Shown: positions 1 through 8,357 of the stretch, one piece after another
Numbering within the stretch: the first letter of the stretch is position 1
Layout: every line of letters begins with the position of its first letter
Origin: Blastococcus haudaquaticus
Lineage (GTDB): Bacteria; Actinomycetota; Actinomycetes; Mycobacteriales; Geodermatophilaceae
Assembly (NCBI RefSeq): GCF_900230285.1
Contig: NZ_OCNK01000001.1
Location: forward strand, 930,001 to 994,000
DNA: 64,000 nt
Reading direction: 5' to 3'
Notes under the pieces: model-generated
Told to the model about the DNA's origin: nothing
Databases searched by the model: none
What the model saw: only the letters and a program-made list of their open reading frames with translations
Position numbers and translations under genes: made by a program

Positions 1-1
1 C

Positions 2-556
2 GGCGTCGACCTCGACTCGATCACCTGGGTGCTCTCCGGTGACGAGCACGTCGAGGCCTACCGACCGCCGGCGAACGTCGCCCCGATCGACCCGGGCCGG
101 ACGCTCGACGAGATGCTCGCCAGCCGCGACCTGGCCGCGGTCGTCGGGGTGGAGATCGACTCCCCCGACGCCCGCCCCCTGCTCCCCGAGGGCGCGGCAC
201 ATGCGGCACTGCGACGGGGCCTGTGGCCGATCAACCACCTGGTGGTGATCCGCGACGAGCTGCTCGACCAGCACCCCGACCTCGGGCGTCGGGTGTTCGA
301 CGCCTTCGCCGAGTCGAAGCGGCGTTACGTGGACCAGTTGCGCAGCGGCTCGCTGCCGCAGGAGACGGCGACCGACCGCATGCACCGCAGCGTCATGGAC
401 ATCACCGGGTGGGAAGACCCTCTGCCCTACGGGATCGAGCCCAACCGCGAGGTGCTGGAGGGCCTGCTGCGAGCGGCGGTGGACCAGAAGATCCTCGACC
501 GCGCGCCGCGGCTGGAGGACGTCTTCGCAGCGGGCACCCGAGACGTCACGGCCTGA
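2..556 (+). CDS. 4,5-dihydroxyphthalate decarboxylase-like protein, 5'-truncated by window edge
   Basis: The frame is open from base 2, so the N-terminus lies outside the window and 184 residues remain. The visible part resembles the C-terminal half of 4,5-dihydroxyphthalate decarboxylase-type proteins, which have a periplasmic-binding-protein-like fold: a PINHLVVIRDELL segment, then a helix with FDAFAESKRRY, and a tail with YGIEPNREVLEGLL. Known members decarboxylate 4,5-dihydroxyphthalate to protocatechuate in the cytoplasm. A phthalate-dioxygenase-like Rieske protein is encoded about 13 kb away, which fits, but the family also contains proteins of unknown substrate. The gene ends eight bases before the rpiB-like start, suggesting co-transcription. 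The family is fairly sure; the substrate is inferred. Confidence 0.72.
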   Translation, partial: GVDLDSITWVLSGDEHVEAYRPPANVAPIDPGRTLDEMLASRDLAAVVGVEIDSPDARPLLPEGAAHAALRRGLWPINHLVVIRDELLDQHPDLGRRVFDAFAESKRRYVDQLRSGSLPQETATDRMHRSVMDITGWEDPLPYGIEPNREVLEGLLRAAVDQKILDRAPRLEDVFAAGTRDVTA

Positions 557-564
557 GGGGCGAC

Positions 565-1020
565 GTGCGGATCGCCATCACCGCCGACCACAACGGGGTC
601 GCGCTCAAGGCCCGGCTCGTCGAGGCCCTGCTGGCTGCCGGCCACGAGGTCGACGACCGCGGGCCGGCGTCCGGCGACGAGATCGTCGACTACCCGCCGC
701 TGTGCGAGGACGTCTGCCGACGCGTGACGGACGGCCGGGCCGACCGGGCGGTCGTCGTCGGCGGCAGCGGCCAGGGCGAGGTGATCGCCTGCAACAAGCT
801 GCGGGGCATCCGCGCCGGGCTGTGCCCCGACGTGTGGCACGCGGAGATCTCGCGGGGGAACAACGACTCGAACGTGCTGGTCCTCGGGGCGAAGGTGATC
901 GCCCCTGACACGGCGGAGCTGGTCCTGGCCAGGTGGCTGGCGACGCCGTTTAAGGGCGACGTGCACGCCCGCCGCGTGGCGATGATCGAAGCGCTGGAGC
1001 GGGGCGAGTCACTGCTGTAG
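565..1020 (+). CDS. rpiB: RpiB/LacAB-family sugar-phosphate isomerase
   Basis: This 151-residue protein has the RpiB/LacA/LacB fold signature. It begins IAITADHNG, has the phosphate and active-site loop VVGGSGQGEVIACNK (about residues 64-78), and the GNNDSNVLVLGAKVI segment. The GGSGxGE form with a glutamate resembles the mycobacterial-type RpiB rather than the cysteine-containing E. coli type. Family members interconvert aldose and ketose phosphates such as ribose 5-phosphate and ribulose 5-phosphate or tetrulose phosphates. The GTG start at 565 follows the upstream stop by eight bases with a weak AGGGG ribosome site. Its role beside a decarboxylase-like gene is unclear; it may handle a C4 or C5 phosphate unrelated to the aromatic pathway. 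Confidence 0.8.
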   Translation: MRIAITADHNGVALKARLVEALLAAGHEVDDRGPASGDEIVDYPPLCEDVCRRVTDGRADRAVVVGGSGQGEVIACNKLRGIRAGLCPDVWHAEISRGNNDSNVLVLGAKVIAPDTAELVLARWLATPFKGDVHARRVAMIEALERGESLL

Positions 1021-1042
1021 AGCGACCCACCCCGCGAACGGG

Positions 1043-1213
1043 TCAGCGGGAGAGGACGGGCACCCGGGCCGACGCCGGACGCAGGCGGCGGACGAACTCC
1101 GCGGCCCGGGTGAACCAGGAGCTGTCGCTGCCGCGGTACCGGCGGAGGCGCGGCTCGCCGCTGCCGATGAGGTTGGTGCTGACGCCTTCGGTGACGAACA
1201 GGGCAGAGTTCAT
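1043..1213 (-). CDS. small hypothetical protein (56 aa)
   Basis: This short frame starts with ATG at 1213 behind a good ribosome site (GAGGAGA, about six bases upstream). It reads MNSALFVTEGVSTNLIGSG at the N-terminus and ends in an arginine-rich segment with an FVRRLRP motif. I recognise no domain. It lies between the convergent end of the rpiB-like gene and the end of the transport operon, on the same strand as that operon but about 295 bases beyond it. The good start signal supports it being real; the small size and lack of homology I can name argue for caution. Confidence 0.4.
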   Translation of the reverse strand: MNSALFVTEGVSTNLIGSGEPRLRRYRGSDSSWFTRAAEFVRRLRPASARVPVLSR

Positions 1214-1508
1214 GACGGATCTCCTCGCGGTCTGGAGTCGGCTCGCCCGCACGACGTGCGCGTGCGGCGCCCCGACGTCTCCATCGACGCGGGCGGCGCG
1301 ACGACCTCGACTCTAAGCCGCTCCCACCTGCGGTTCCGTCGATCCGCCTGTGACCTCCTCCGCTGGGGTGCGTGGGTTTGATCACGGTGTGGTCTTGCGC
1401 ACCACAACCCCCGCGGACCCACCCAGGGCCGGTGGTCGGCCTCCGACCCAGAGGTCGGTGCCGGGTTGAACACGACGACGACGTCGGGCAGCCACCCGTG
1501 CGTGCCGG
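1214..1508. other. intergenic region, no gene seen
   Basis: These 295 bases lie between the end of the MFS gene at 1509 and the small gene starting at 1213. I see no convincing coding frame. There are short inverted repeats, for example GTGGT with ACCAC around 1389-1405 (loop CTTGCGC), which could form weak hairpins or help terminate the transport operon. No copy of the island's 19-bp operator was found here. Confidence 0.4.
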
Positions 1509-2801
1509 TCAGCCCCTCCGGGTCTCCCCCGAGACCGGGCGCGCGTCGGAAGGCACCACCGGCTCCACCGGCTCGTCGGCGTCCTCGGCGGCGCCCCGGT
1601 AGTCGCGCACCACGTTGGCCCGCGACCAGAATGCCGCCGCCACGAGCATCGGGCCGATGCCCCCCAGGGTCAGCGCGAGCACCGGGCCGACAGCCCCGGC
1701 GAAGGCGCCCATGGCGACGTCCCCGATGGCCGGGCCACCGCGGGAGGACATCTGGTAGAACGCCGTGACCCGCCCCCGGATCTCGTCCGGGGTGTCGATC
1801 TGCACGGCCGCGTGCCGGATGGTCGTGGCCATCGCGTCGAACGCACCGAGGAGCAGCGCCGCCCCCACGGCCAGCCAGACGACCGGTGACTGCGCCAGGC
1901 CCATCGCCGCGATCCCGTACAGGAAGGTCGAGCCCAGCAGGATCCGACCCTGCCGCCGCGAGTCCTTGACCACCCGGAAGATCGTGTAGGTGGCCAGGAG
2001 CGCACCGGCGGACGGAGCGCTGGAGAGCACCCCGTACCCGGTGGCACCGACGGCGAGGACGTCGGTCGCGATCGCCGGCAGGAGCACCCGGTACGCCGAC
2101 AGCACCGTCGCCGACAGGTCCAGCGCCATGAGACTGGTGATGAGCCGCCGGCGGACGACGTAGCGCGCCCCCTCCGCGATGCTGGCGACGATCGACACCG
2201 GCGGCGCCTGGTCGCTGACCAGCCGGGGCGTCCTGATGAAGGCGAGCACCACCACCAGCACCGCGTAGGTGACCACGTCGACCAGGTACATGAGGCCCGG
2301 GCCCCCGACCGCGATGAGCACCCCGGCCAGCAGCGGACCGAGCAGCACCGCCACCTCCCGGGAGGGGTTGAGCAGCGCGATCGCCTCGCCGATGTGCTTG
2401 CGGCCCACGAGTGCCGGGATGAGCGCCTGCCGGGCCGGCTGGTCGAACGTCGCCGCGGCCGTCGTGAACAGCACGCTCACGACCACGTGCCAGGCCTGCA
2501 CCGCCCCGGAGAAGGTCACCACGGTGAGCGCCAGCGCCACGACCAGCGCCACCGCCTGCGCCGCCTGCAGCAGCCGCCGTCGGTCGTACCGGTCCGCCAG
2601 CGCCCCGCCGAGCGGGCTGAGCAGGATCAGCGCGACCGCCTGCCCCGCGCCGACCAACCCCGTGTAGGCGATGGAGTCGGTCAGCGCGTAGACGTGGAAG
2701 TAGTTCGCCGCGACGGTGCCCCGGGTGCCGATCTGGCTGAGGACGACTCCCGACCAGTAGAGCCTGAAGTCGCGGTTGGCGAAGACGGTCGGAAGGGGCA
2801 C
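1509..2801 (-). CDS. MFS transporter (MFS_3 / EntS-like exporter class)
   Basis: This 430-residue membrane protein has about 12 hydrophobic segments and the major facilitator motif A-like loop GGALADRYDRRRLL after the second helix. The N-terminus (VFANRDFRLYWSGVVLSQIGT) is typical of the MFS_3 group that includes the enterobactin exporter EntS and many multidrug exporters. Its GTG start at 2801 directly abuts the TGA of the upstream ATPase gene, so it is the last gene of the operon that starts with the lipoprotein gene at 7030. An MFS exporter next to an ABC importer suggests efflux of a product or analogue, but the direction of transport cannot be read from sequence. Confidence 0.85.
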   Translation of the reverse strand: MPLPTVFANRDFRLYWSGVVLSQIGTRGTVAANYFHVYALTDSIAYTGLVGAGQAVALILLSPLGGALADRYDRRRLLQAAQAVALVVALALTVVTFSGAVQAWHVVVSVLFTTAAATFDQPARQALIPALVGRKHIGEAIALLNPSREVAVLLGPLLAGVLIAVGGPGLMYLVDVVTYAVLVVVLAFIRTPRLVSDQAPPVSIVASIAEGARYVVRRRLITSLMALDLSATVLSAYRVLLPAIATDVLAVGATGYGVLSSAPSAGALLATYTIFRVVKDSRRQGRILLGSTFLYGIAAMGLAQSPVVWLAVGAALLLGAFDAMATTIRHAAVQIDTPDEIRGRVTAFYQMSSRGGPAIGDVAMGAFAGAVGPVLALTLGGIGPMLVAAAFWSRANVVRDYRGAAEDADEPVEPVVPSDARPVSGETRRG

Positions 2802-3947
2802 TCAGTTGACCGGGACGAGGGAGATCTTCGACGGGTCCAGCTGCAGGTACACCGGCGTACCCGACTCGATGGACACCGACGGGTTCACCCGGGCGCGCAC
2901 CTCGTGCTGCCCCACAGAGACGACGTGGTCGACGGCGTCGCCCAGGAAGGCGCGGGCGACGACTTCGCCGGTCCACTCGTTGGCAGCCTGCTCGCCCCGG
3001 CTGACGGTGCTGAGCTCGACCGCCTCCGGACGGATCGACACCACGACCTCCGAGCCGACCGGCATGTGGTGGGCCGACTCGAGGAACAGGGTGCCGTTCG
3101 AGGTCTCCACGCAGTGCCGGCCGGCCTGCTGGGATGCGACCGTCCCCGGGATGAAGTTCGACGTGCCGATGAACTCGGCGACGAACTTGTTGGCCGGCTG
3201 CTCGTAAACCTCGCGCGGCTTGCCCAGCTGCACGACCGCACCCCGCTCCATGACCGCGATCTGCGTGGAGAGGGCCAGGGCCTCCACCTGGTCGTGCGTC
3301 ACGTAGACCGAGGTGATCCCCAGCTCTCGCTGCAGCCGCTTGAGCTCGTAGCGCAGCGACTCCCGGAGCTTGGCGTCCAGGTTGGACAGCGGCTCGTCGA
3401 GGAGCAGCAGCGGGGGCTCGATCACCAGGGCCCGGGCGAGGGCCAGGCGCTGCTGCTGACCGCCGGAGAGCTTCGTCGCCTGCCGGCCGGACTGCTCGGA
3501 GAGCTGCATGGTCGCCAGTACGCGCTCGACCCGCTCGGAGATCTCCTTCTTCGCCGGGCGCTGGCCGCGGGGACGCACCTGCAGCGGGAAGGCCACGTTG
3601 TCGAACACGGTCATGTGCGGCCAGATCGCGTAGGACTGGAAGACCATGCCCAGACCGCGCTGGTTGGCCGGCAGGTTGACCGAGCGCCCGCTGCCGGTGG
3701 AGGAGAACATCACCCGGTCACCGACGGCGATGGTGCCGCTGTCCGGCTTCTCCAGGCCTGCGATCGAACGCAGCGTGGTGGTCTTCCCGCAGCCCGACGG
3801 GCCCAGCAGGGTGAACAGCTCACCCTCCTTGACCTCGAAGCTGACGTCGTTCACGGCGAAGACCGCGCTGTGCCCGGCCTCGTCCTTCTTCTTGCCGCGG
3901 GACTTCTCGCCGGCGAAGGACTTGATGAGGTTGTGGATCCTCAGCAT
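2802..3947 (-). CDS. ABC transporter ATPase, iron(III)/polyamine type
   Basis: The 381-residue protein has Walker A GPSGCGKTT (49-57), signature LSGGQQQ (160-166) and Walker B LLLLDEP (180-186), followed by a C-terminal TOBE-like regulatory region (RPEAVEL around 300). This layout is that of PotA, FbpC and the 2-aminoethylphosphonate-type importers. There is a lysine-rich insertion near residues 13-24 that usual family members lack. It would power the permease encoded just upstream. The gap to the permease gene is 84 bases and its stop touches the MFS start, so one operon is likely. The substrate is unknown; the family carries iron(III), polyamines, phosphonates and other small solutes. Confidence 0.88.
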   Translation of the reverse strand: MLRIHNLIKSFAGEKSRGKKKDEAGHSAVFAVNDVSFEVKEGELFTLLGPSGCGKTTTLRSIAGLEKPDSGTIAVGDRVMFSSTGSGRSVNLPANQRGLGMVFQSYAIWPHMTVFDNVAFPLQVRPRGQRPAKKEISERVERVLATMQLSEQSGRQATKLSGGQQQRLALARALVIEPPLLLLDEPLSNLDAKLRESLRYELKRLQRELGITSVYVTHDQVEALALSTQIAVMERGAVVQLGKPREVYEQPANKFVAEFIGTSNFIPGTVASQQAGRHCVETSNGTLFLESAHHMPVGSEVVVSIRPEAVELSTVSRGEQAANEWTGEVVARAFLGDAVDHVVSVGQHEVRARVNPSVSIESGTPVYLQLDPSKISLVPVN

Positions 3948-4031
3948 GGGATTCAGGAGTCCTTTCCGACTCGGAGCACGTGCAGTGGATTCGGGTGGGG
4001 GTGGCTGTCCGGACGAGTACCGGCGGTCGGC

Positions 4032-5795
4032 TCAGTCCTCACGGAGACCCACCTTGGCGCCGAGCTTGTAGGCGATCGTGACCATCACCATCAGGGCCAC
4101 CACCATGAGGACGCCGATGGCGGCCAGGACGTTGAACGACCCGTTCTCGAACTGCTCCCAGATCAGGATCGAGAGCACCTCGTTACCCGGGCTGTACAGC
4201 AGGATCGAGCTCGACAGCTCGCGGAAGCTGACGACCAGGATGTAGATGAAGCCGGCCGTGATGCCCGGCGACAGCAGGGGCAGCAGCACCCGCCGGAACG
4301 TGGTCCACCAGCTGGCGCCGCTGACCATCGCCGACTCCTCGAGCTCCGAGGAGATCTGCGTCATCGAGGTGGTCGCGTAGCGCATGCCGTACGGCATGTA
4401 CTTGGTGCAGTAGGCGATCAGCAGGATCAGGAGCGTCCCGTAGATCGGCAGCGGGAAGCGCAGGTAGACGAACGAGATGGACAGACCCAGCACGATGCCG
4501 GGGATGACCAGCGGCACGAAGCTCAACTGCTCGACGATGCCTCGCCCGGGGATGGTGGAGCGGATGGAGATCCAGGACGCGACCGCCATCAGGGCCATGA
4601 CGATCGTCGCGGCGCTGAGGCCGAGGATCAGACTGTTCCTCAGTGCTCGCGCGGCCGAGTCCATCTCGACCACCTGAACGAAGTTGTCCAGGGTGAAGGA
4701 GGACAACGCCTCCCACGACGGCGCCTGGTAGTACGGCAGCAGGGCGGCGTAGAGCAGCACCAGCAGCGGGCCGAGCACCGTGACGAAGAAGTAGAACAGG
4801 ATGCCGACACCGACGACCGGCTTCCACTTGCCCAGGTCCATCGGCCGCGGTCGGAAACCCTTGCCGGTGACCGTCTGGTAGGTCTTGCTGCCCTTCCCGG
4901 CCAGCAGGCGGCTGACGGCGACACCGATGACGGCGACAGCCAGGAGGCTCACCGCGAGCGCGCCGGCTGCGCCGAGGTCCTGCGGATAGCTGCGCAGCAC
5001 GAAGTAGATGCGGCTGGTGAAGACGTAGATACCGTTCTGCAGCCCGAGCAGCGCCGGGACCTCGAAGGACTCGAGGCTGGTGATCAGGATGACCAGGACC
5101 GAGGACAGGAGCGCCGGCCGCACCAGCGGCAGCGTCACCTTCCGCAGGGCCTGGAGGCGCGTGGCCCCCGACATCAGCGCGGACTCCTCGAGGGAGGGGT
5201 CCATCGACCTGAACGCCGCCACCATCAGCAGAAAGACGATCGGCGAGGAGTGCAGCCCCTCGACCCAGATCATCCCCCAGATGGTGAAGATGTTGAACGG
5301 GGCGCCGCCGAGGATGGGCTCGAAGAAGGCGTTCAGCAGCCCGATCTCCGGGCTGGCGAGGAAGATCCAGGAAACCGTGTACAGGATGCCGGGGATGACC
5401 AGCGGCACGATCGACGCAGCGAAGAACAGGGCCTTGAAGGGGACCGCCGTCCGCACGTTCAGGTAGGCCAGCGTCGTGCCGACCGTGATCGACAGCAGCG
5501 CCGAGCCGCCGGCGAAGGCGAGCGAATTGCCCCACAGCTCGCCCATCCGCCCGTCGCCGTAGGCGCGCTCGAAGCTCCCGAGGTCCAGACCCTCCGCGTC
5601 GAAGAAGGTGCCCCAGACGAGATAGCCGAGAGGGACGAGCGCCAGGTAGCCGATCGCGGCGGCCACCCCGGCGACGATGAACATCTTCGGCGTCAGTGGC
5701 CCCCGCCACCGAGCCTTACTGCGCTCCGGCGGGCCGTCGCTGGGCCGGGTCAATTCCTCCGGCGTCACCGCCGGATCGGCCAGGTTGGCGGTCAT
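4032..5795 (-). CDS. ABC transporter permease, two fused permease domains
   Basis: This 587-residue inner-membrane protein contains two copies of the binding-protein-dependent permease domain. Each has the cytoplasmic EAA loop that docks the ATPase: ESALMSGATRLQALRKV at about 204-220 and ESAMVSGASWWTTFRRV at about 486-502. About 12 transmembrane helices are predicted by eye. Fused permeases of this size are characteristic of FbpB/ThiP-like iron(III) or phosphonate importers. The gene sits between the lipoprotein gene and the ATPase gene and probably forms a complete importer with them. Nothing in the sequence names the substrate. Confidence 0.88.
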   Translation of the reverse strand: MTANLADPAVTPEELTRPSDGPPERSKARWRGPLTPKMFIVAGVAAAIGYLALVPLGYLVWGTFFDAEGLDLGSFERAYGDGRMGELWGNSLAFAGGSALLSITVGTTLAYLNVRTAVPFKALFFAASIVPLVIPGILYTVSWIFLASPEIGLLNAFFEPILGGAPFNIFTIWGMIWVEGLHSSPIVFLLMVAAFRSMDPSLEESALMSGATRLQALRKVTLPLVRPALLSSVLVILITSLESFEVPALLGLQNGIYVFTSRIYFVLRSYPQDLGAAGALAVSLLAVAVIGVAVSRLLAGKGSKTYQTVTGKGFRPRPMDLGKWKPVVGVGILFYFFVTVLGPLLVLLYAALLPYYQAPSWEALSSFTLDNFVQVVEMDSAARALRNSLILGLSAATIVMALMAVASWISIRSTIPGRGIVEQLSFVPLVIPGIVLGLSISFVYLRFPLPIYGTLLILLIAYCTKYMPYGMRYATTSMTQISSELEESAMVSGASWWTTFRRVLLPLLSPGITAGFIYILVVSFRELSSSILLYSPGNEVLSILIWEQFENGSFNVLAAIGVLMVVALMVMVTIAYKLGAKVGLRED

Positions 5796-5911
5796 CCCGG
5801 GGGATCACTCCTTCGTCTGTGTGGTCCGAAAAGGTAGGGGCTCGGCCTGACCGGCCCGGGGCGGTGATGCGGGGCGGCGCCACGCGGATGCGTGACGCCG
5901 CCCCGGCGGGA

Positions 5912-7030
5912 TCAGCCGCCGATGGTCTCGACGCCGGAGAGCAGGTCGTCGTAGCGCTGGCTCCACTCGGAGCCCTCGTCGAGCAGCAGCTGCCCGTCGA
6001 CCGGGATGAGCTCGGACTCGATCTGGACGGTGGAGGGGGTGGCCGCCTGGTCCGCGAGGACCGCCTGGCCCTCCTCGAGCAGCCAGTCCATGAAGAGCAT
6101 GGCCGTGGCGGGGTTCTGCGCGGTCTTCATGCAGCTGCCACCGTTGGGCCGGGCGATGATCGGATTGATGTAGGGCTGGGTCTCCAGCGGCGCCCCGTCG
6201 GCCATGGCCGCCTCGACGATGTAGGTGTAGTTCGACGAGGCGAGGCCGTACTGCCCGGCGCTCATCAACTCGGCCATGACCGTGTGGCCCTTGACGACCT
6301 TGGCGCCGTCGACGATGTCGGCCCAGAGCTGGTCGACCTCCTCCTGGCTCTTGCCTTCCTCGAGCCAGTAGTTGGTCAGGGCCATGTACCAGTCGTAGTC
6401 CCCGAGCTCGAGGGCCAGCTGACCGTCGTACTTGGGGTCGGCGAGGTCCTCCCACACCTTCGGCGGGTCGTTGATGATGTTGACGTTCCAGCTCGGGGCG
6501 AAGAGGTTGAACCGCGTCGCCACCCAGTCGTCGTAGACGCCTGCCTCGGGCACCTCCGCGATCCGCTCCGGCGAGGCGCACTGCGCCATGACGTCCTCCT
6601 GCTGGAGGGCCATCAGCTCGGTGGCGTTGGTCTCCACCACGTCGTTGCCGGCGAACCCGGCGTCCTGCTCCTGCAGGATCCGCTGCAGCACGGTCTCGGA
6701 CCCGGCACGGTAGGTGCTCACGTCGATGTCGAAGGCCTCGGTGAAGGCCTCGGTGACGGCGTCGACCATGTCGGCGTTCATCGACGTGTAGAGGTTGAGG
6801 CCGTCCTCCTCGGCAGCGAGCTCGACCAGCCGGTCGCGACGCTCCTGGCCGGACAGTTCGCCGACCTCCTCGTACAGCTGCTCGGCCCCGGTCGGGCCGG
6901 AGGCGGCGTCGCCGTTCGACCCCTCAGACGACGAGGTCGGGTTGCCGCCACAGGCGGCGAGGACCATGACCGCGCCGGCCGCCAGAGCGGTGCTGGTGAG
7001 AGTGCGGGGCTTCCGCATGGTTGCGCTCAC
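5912..7030 (-). CDS. extracellular solute-binding lipoprotein (ABC importer)
   Basis: The 372-residue product starts with a basic n-region, a hydrophobic stretch and a lipobox VLAACGG, giving a lipid-anchored cysteine near residue 27. The mature part has the layout of bacterial extracellular solute-binding proteins of the iron(III)/putrescine group (SBP_bac_6/8 type). The start is taken as GTG at 7030; ATG at 7018 is an equally possible start four codons later. It is the first large gene of an operon continuing into permease, ATPase and MFS genes. A copy of the island's 19-bp operator lies 363 bases upstream of the start, so the transcript may have a long leader. Confidence 0.85.
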   Translation of the reverse strand: MSATMRKPRTLTSTALAAGAVMVLAACGGNPTSSSEGSNGDAASGPTGAEQLYEEVGELSGQERRDRLVELAAEEDGLNLYTSMNADMVDAVTEAFTEAFDIDVSTYRAGSETVLQRILQEQDAGFAGNDVVETNATELMALQQEDVMAQCASPERIAEVPEAGVYDDWVATRFNLFAPSWNVNIINDPPKVWEDLADPKYDGQLALELGDYDWYMALTNYWLEEGKSQEEVDQLWADIVDGAKVVKGHTVMAELMSAGQYGLASSNYTYIVEAAMADGAPLETQPYINPIIARPNGGSCMKTAQNPATAMLFMDWLLEEGQAVLADQAATPSTVQIESELIPVDGQLLLDEGSEWSQRYDDLLSGVETIGG

Positions 7031-7392
7031 TTTCTCGAGGGAGTTCGGGGGGGGCGTTCGGGGGTGGGACGGTCGACCAGTCGCGCCCGGCCGTGGGCCA
7101 CGACGTCCTTCAGAGCTGCGGCACCGACCCGGAGCCGAAGCGGTGGTCGTCGGGCTGCCCGGCGGAGCCGTCGGTCAGCTCCGCCGTGTCGGTCCGGACC
7201 GGCCCGCCGGGCCACCGGGCCACCGGGCCGGTCTCCCGGGCTGTCGCGACCAGCTCCAAGGGGCGGTTCCGCATGCGCCTCTCCATCGAGGACGGGGCCG
7301 GTGGGCCCGTGAACGGGGCAGATCCTGGTGCCGTCCCGGGCTGCCCCAGGACCTCTCGCGGGTGTGATGCAGTCAACAGACACAAGGCAATT
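7031..7392. other. long leader region upstream of the importer operon
   Basis: About 360 bases separate the operator at 7393 from the lipoprotein start at 7030. The region holds one small minus-strand frame with a ribosome site (7110-7274) and GC-rich repeats such as GGGCCACCGGGCCACCGGGCC around 7209-7229. I recognise no riboswitch. It could be a long untranslated leader or encode a small protein. Confidence 0.35.
7110..7274 (-). CDS. possible small protein (54 aa) in the operon leader
   Basis: A short frame begins with ATG at 7274 behind GGAGAGG about four bases upstream and reads MRNRPLELVATARETGPVA. It is rich in Gly, Pro, Thr and Arg and has no domain I know. It lies 119 bases downstream of the operator at 7393 and before the binding-lipoprotein gene on the same strand, so if translated it would be the first gene of that operon. 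Composition is not clearly coding, hence the low confidence. Confidence 0.22.
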   Translation of the reverse strand: MRNRPLELVATARETGPVARWPGGPVRTDTAELTDGSAGQPDDHRFGSGSVPQL

Positions 7393-7411
7393 TGGTCTAA
7401 CCATTTGCCCA
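7393..7411. promoter_or_regulatory. 19-bp dyad operator, site a
   Basis: The site reads TGGTCTAACCATTTGCCCA and matches the shared dyad consensus TGGTCTAAYCATTAGACCA at 17 of 19 positions. It lies just after the stop of the dehydrogenase-like gene and upstream of the importer operon on the minus strand. It differs from site e (19492) at only two positions. Confidence 0.7.
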
Positions 7412-7426
7412 ACCGTTATCGGACTG

Positions 7427-8266
7427 TTACCCGTCGTCCGATCGCAGCGGGCCGTCCGCGAGTAGCCGGGCGACGTCATCGACCGTCGTGCGGGCCATGA
7501 CCTCGCGCGCCGTGGACGCCACCGGGACGTCCATGCCGACGCGCTCGGCCAGGTCGGCGGTGTTGGCGAGATCCTTGGCATGCCAGGTCAACCGCATCTG
7601 CTCGAGCTCTCGCAGCGTGCGTGAATCGGTCGGGCCGTCCTGCAGGGCGGCGCGCAGAACCGGCACCGACACGCCGCCCCGGCGCGCCAGCTCGAGCGCC
7701 TCGGTGATCGCCGAGATCTGCGCCCAGTGCACGAGGTTGTTCGCCGTCTTGCCGACCTGCCCCGCCCCGAGCGGACCGAGATGGTGCACCGCCTTGGTCC
7801 AGGGTTCGATCAGCGGCCGGATCTTGGCGAGGATTTCGGCGTCGCCGCCGACCAGGAGGTTCACCTCGCCCGCCTCGGCCCCCCGCACACCGCCGGTCAA
7901 GGCGGCATCGAGCACGCCGACCCCCGGTGGCGCGGCGTCGGCGATCGCCTGGCAGGTCTGGGGGCGCACGGAGGAGCAGAGCAGCACCACCGCCCCCTCG
8001 CGACATCCGGCGAGCAACCCGTCAGCACCGAGGCAGACATTCCGCACGTCCGCGTCGGAGGGGACGAAGATCAACACCAGACCGGCGCCCCGAGCCGCGT
8101 CGGGCAGCGACGCGACCGGTCGGGCGCCGAGCGCTGCGGCGCGACGGACCGCACCACCGTCGAGATCGAAGACCTGGACGGGGACCCCCGCGGTCAGGAG
8201 GTGGCGCGCGACAGGGGCGCCCATGGCGCCCAACCCGATGACGGCGACTGCTGCTGCATCGGCCAC
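7427..8266 (-). CDS. NAD-binding 3-hydroxyisobutyrate dehydrogenase-family protein
   Basis: The 279-residue protein is a beta-hydroxyacid dehydrogenase. It has the Rossmann motif GLGAMG (11-16), the substrate-binding TGGVRGAEAG (124-133) and GAGQVGKTANN (167-177), whose lysine (about 173) is the catalytic residue in this family. Members oxidise 3-hydroxyisobutyrate, tartronate semialdehyde, 6-phosphogluconate-like or related 3-hydroxyacids with NAD(P). The GTG start at 8266 follows AAGGAG. It diverges from an MFS gene across operator b. The neighbouring oxygenase operon contains a PanB-fold protein that might make or cleave a hydroxyacid, so a linked role is possible, but the substrate is not known. 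Confidence 0.8.
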   Translation of the reverse strand: MADAAAVAVIGLGAMGAPVARHLLTAGVPVQVFDLDGGAVRRAAALGARPVASLPDAARGAGLVLIFVPSDADVRNVCLGADGLLAGCREGAVVLLCSSVRPQTCQAIADAAPPGVGVLDAALTGGVRGAEAGEVNLLVGGDAEILAKIRPLIEPWTKAVHHLGPLGAGQVGKTANNLVHWAQISAITEALELARRGGVSVPVLRAALQDGPTDSRTLRELEQMRLTWHAKDLANTADLAERVGMDVPVASTAREVMARTTVDDVARLLADGPLRSDDG

Positions 8267-8319
8267 TCTCGGTCTCCTTCGAACGGGGCAGCCACGTGGT
8301 CGCCGTCACGTCTCGCATA

Positions 8320-8338
8320 AGGTAATACCTTCAGACCA
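8320..8338. promoter_or_regulatory. 19-bp dyad operator, site b
   Basis: The site reads AGGTAATACCTTCAGACCA and matches the consensus at 13 of 19 positions, the weakest of the seven; the inner GGTAATACC is itself a small palindrome. It lies between two divergent genes, 53 bases from the dehydrogenase start (8266) and 19 bases from the MFS start (8358). Confidence 0.55.
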
Positions 8339-8357
8339 GTCGTCAAGGGGGTGGCAC

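Noticed and set aside
2394-5837. Very long open frame on the plus strand opposite the importer genes
   Set aside because: High GC leaves few stop codons in alternative frames. The minus-strand frames here have clear ABC-transporter and MFS motifs; this one has a low-complexity Arg/Asp/Gln-rich translation with no domain.
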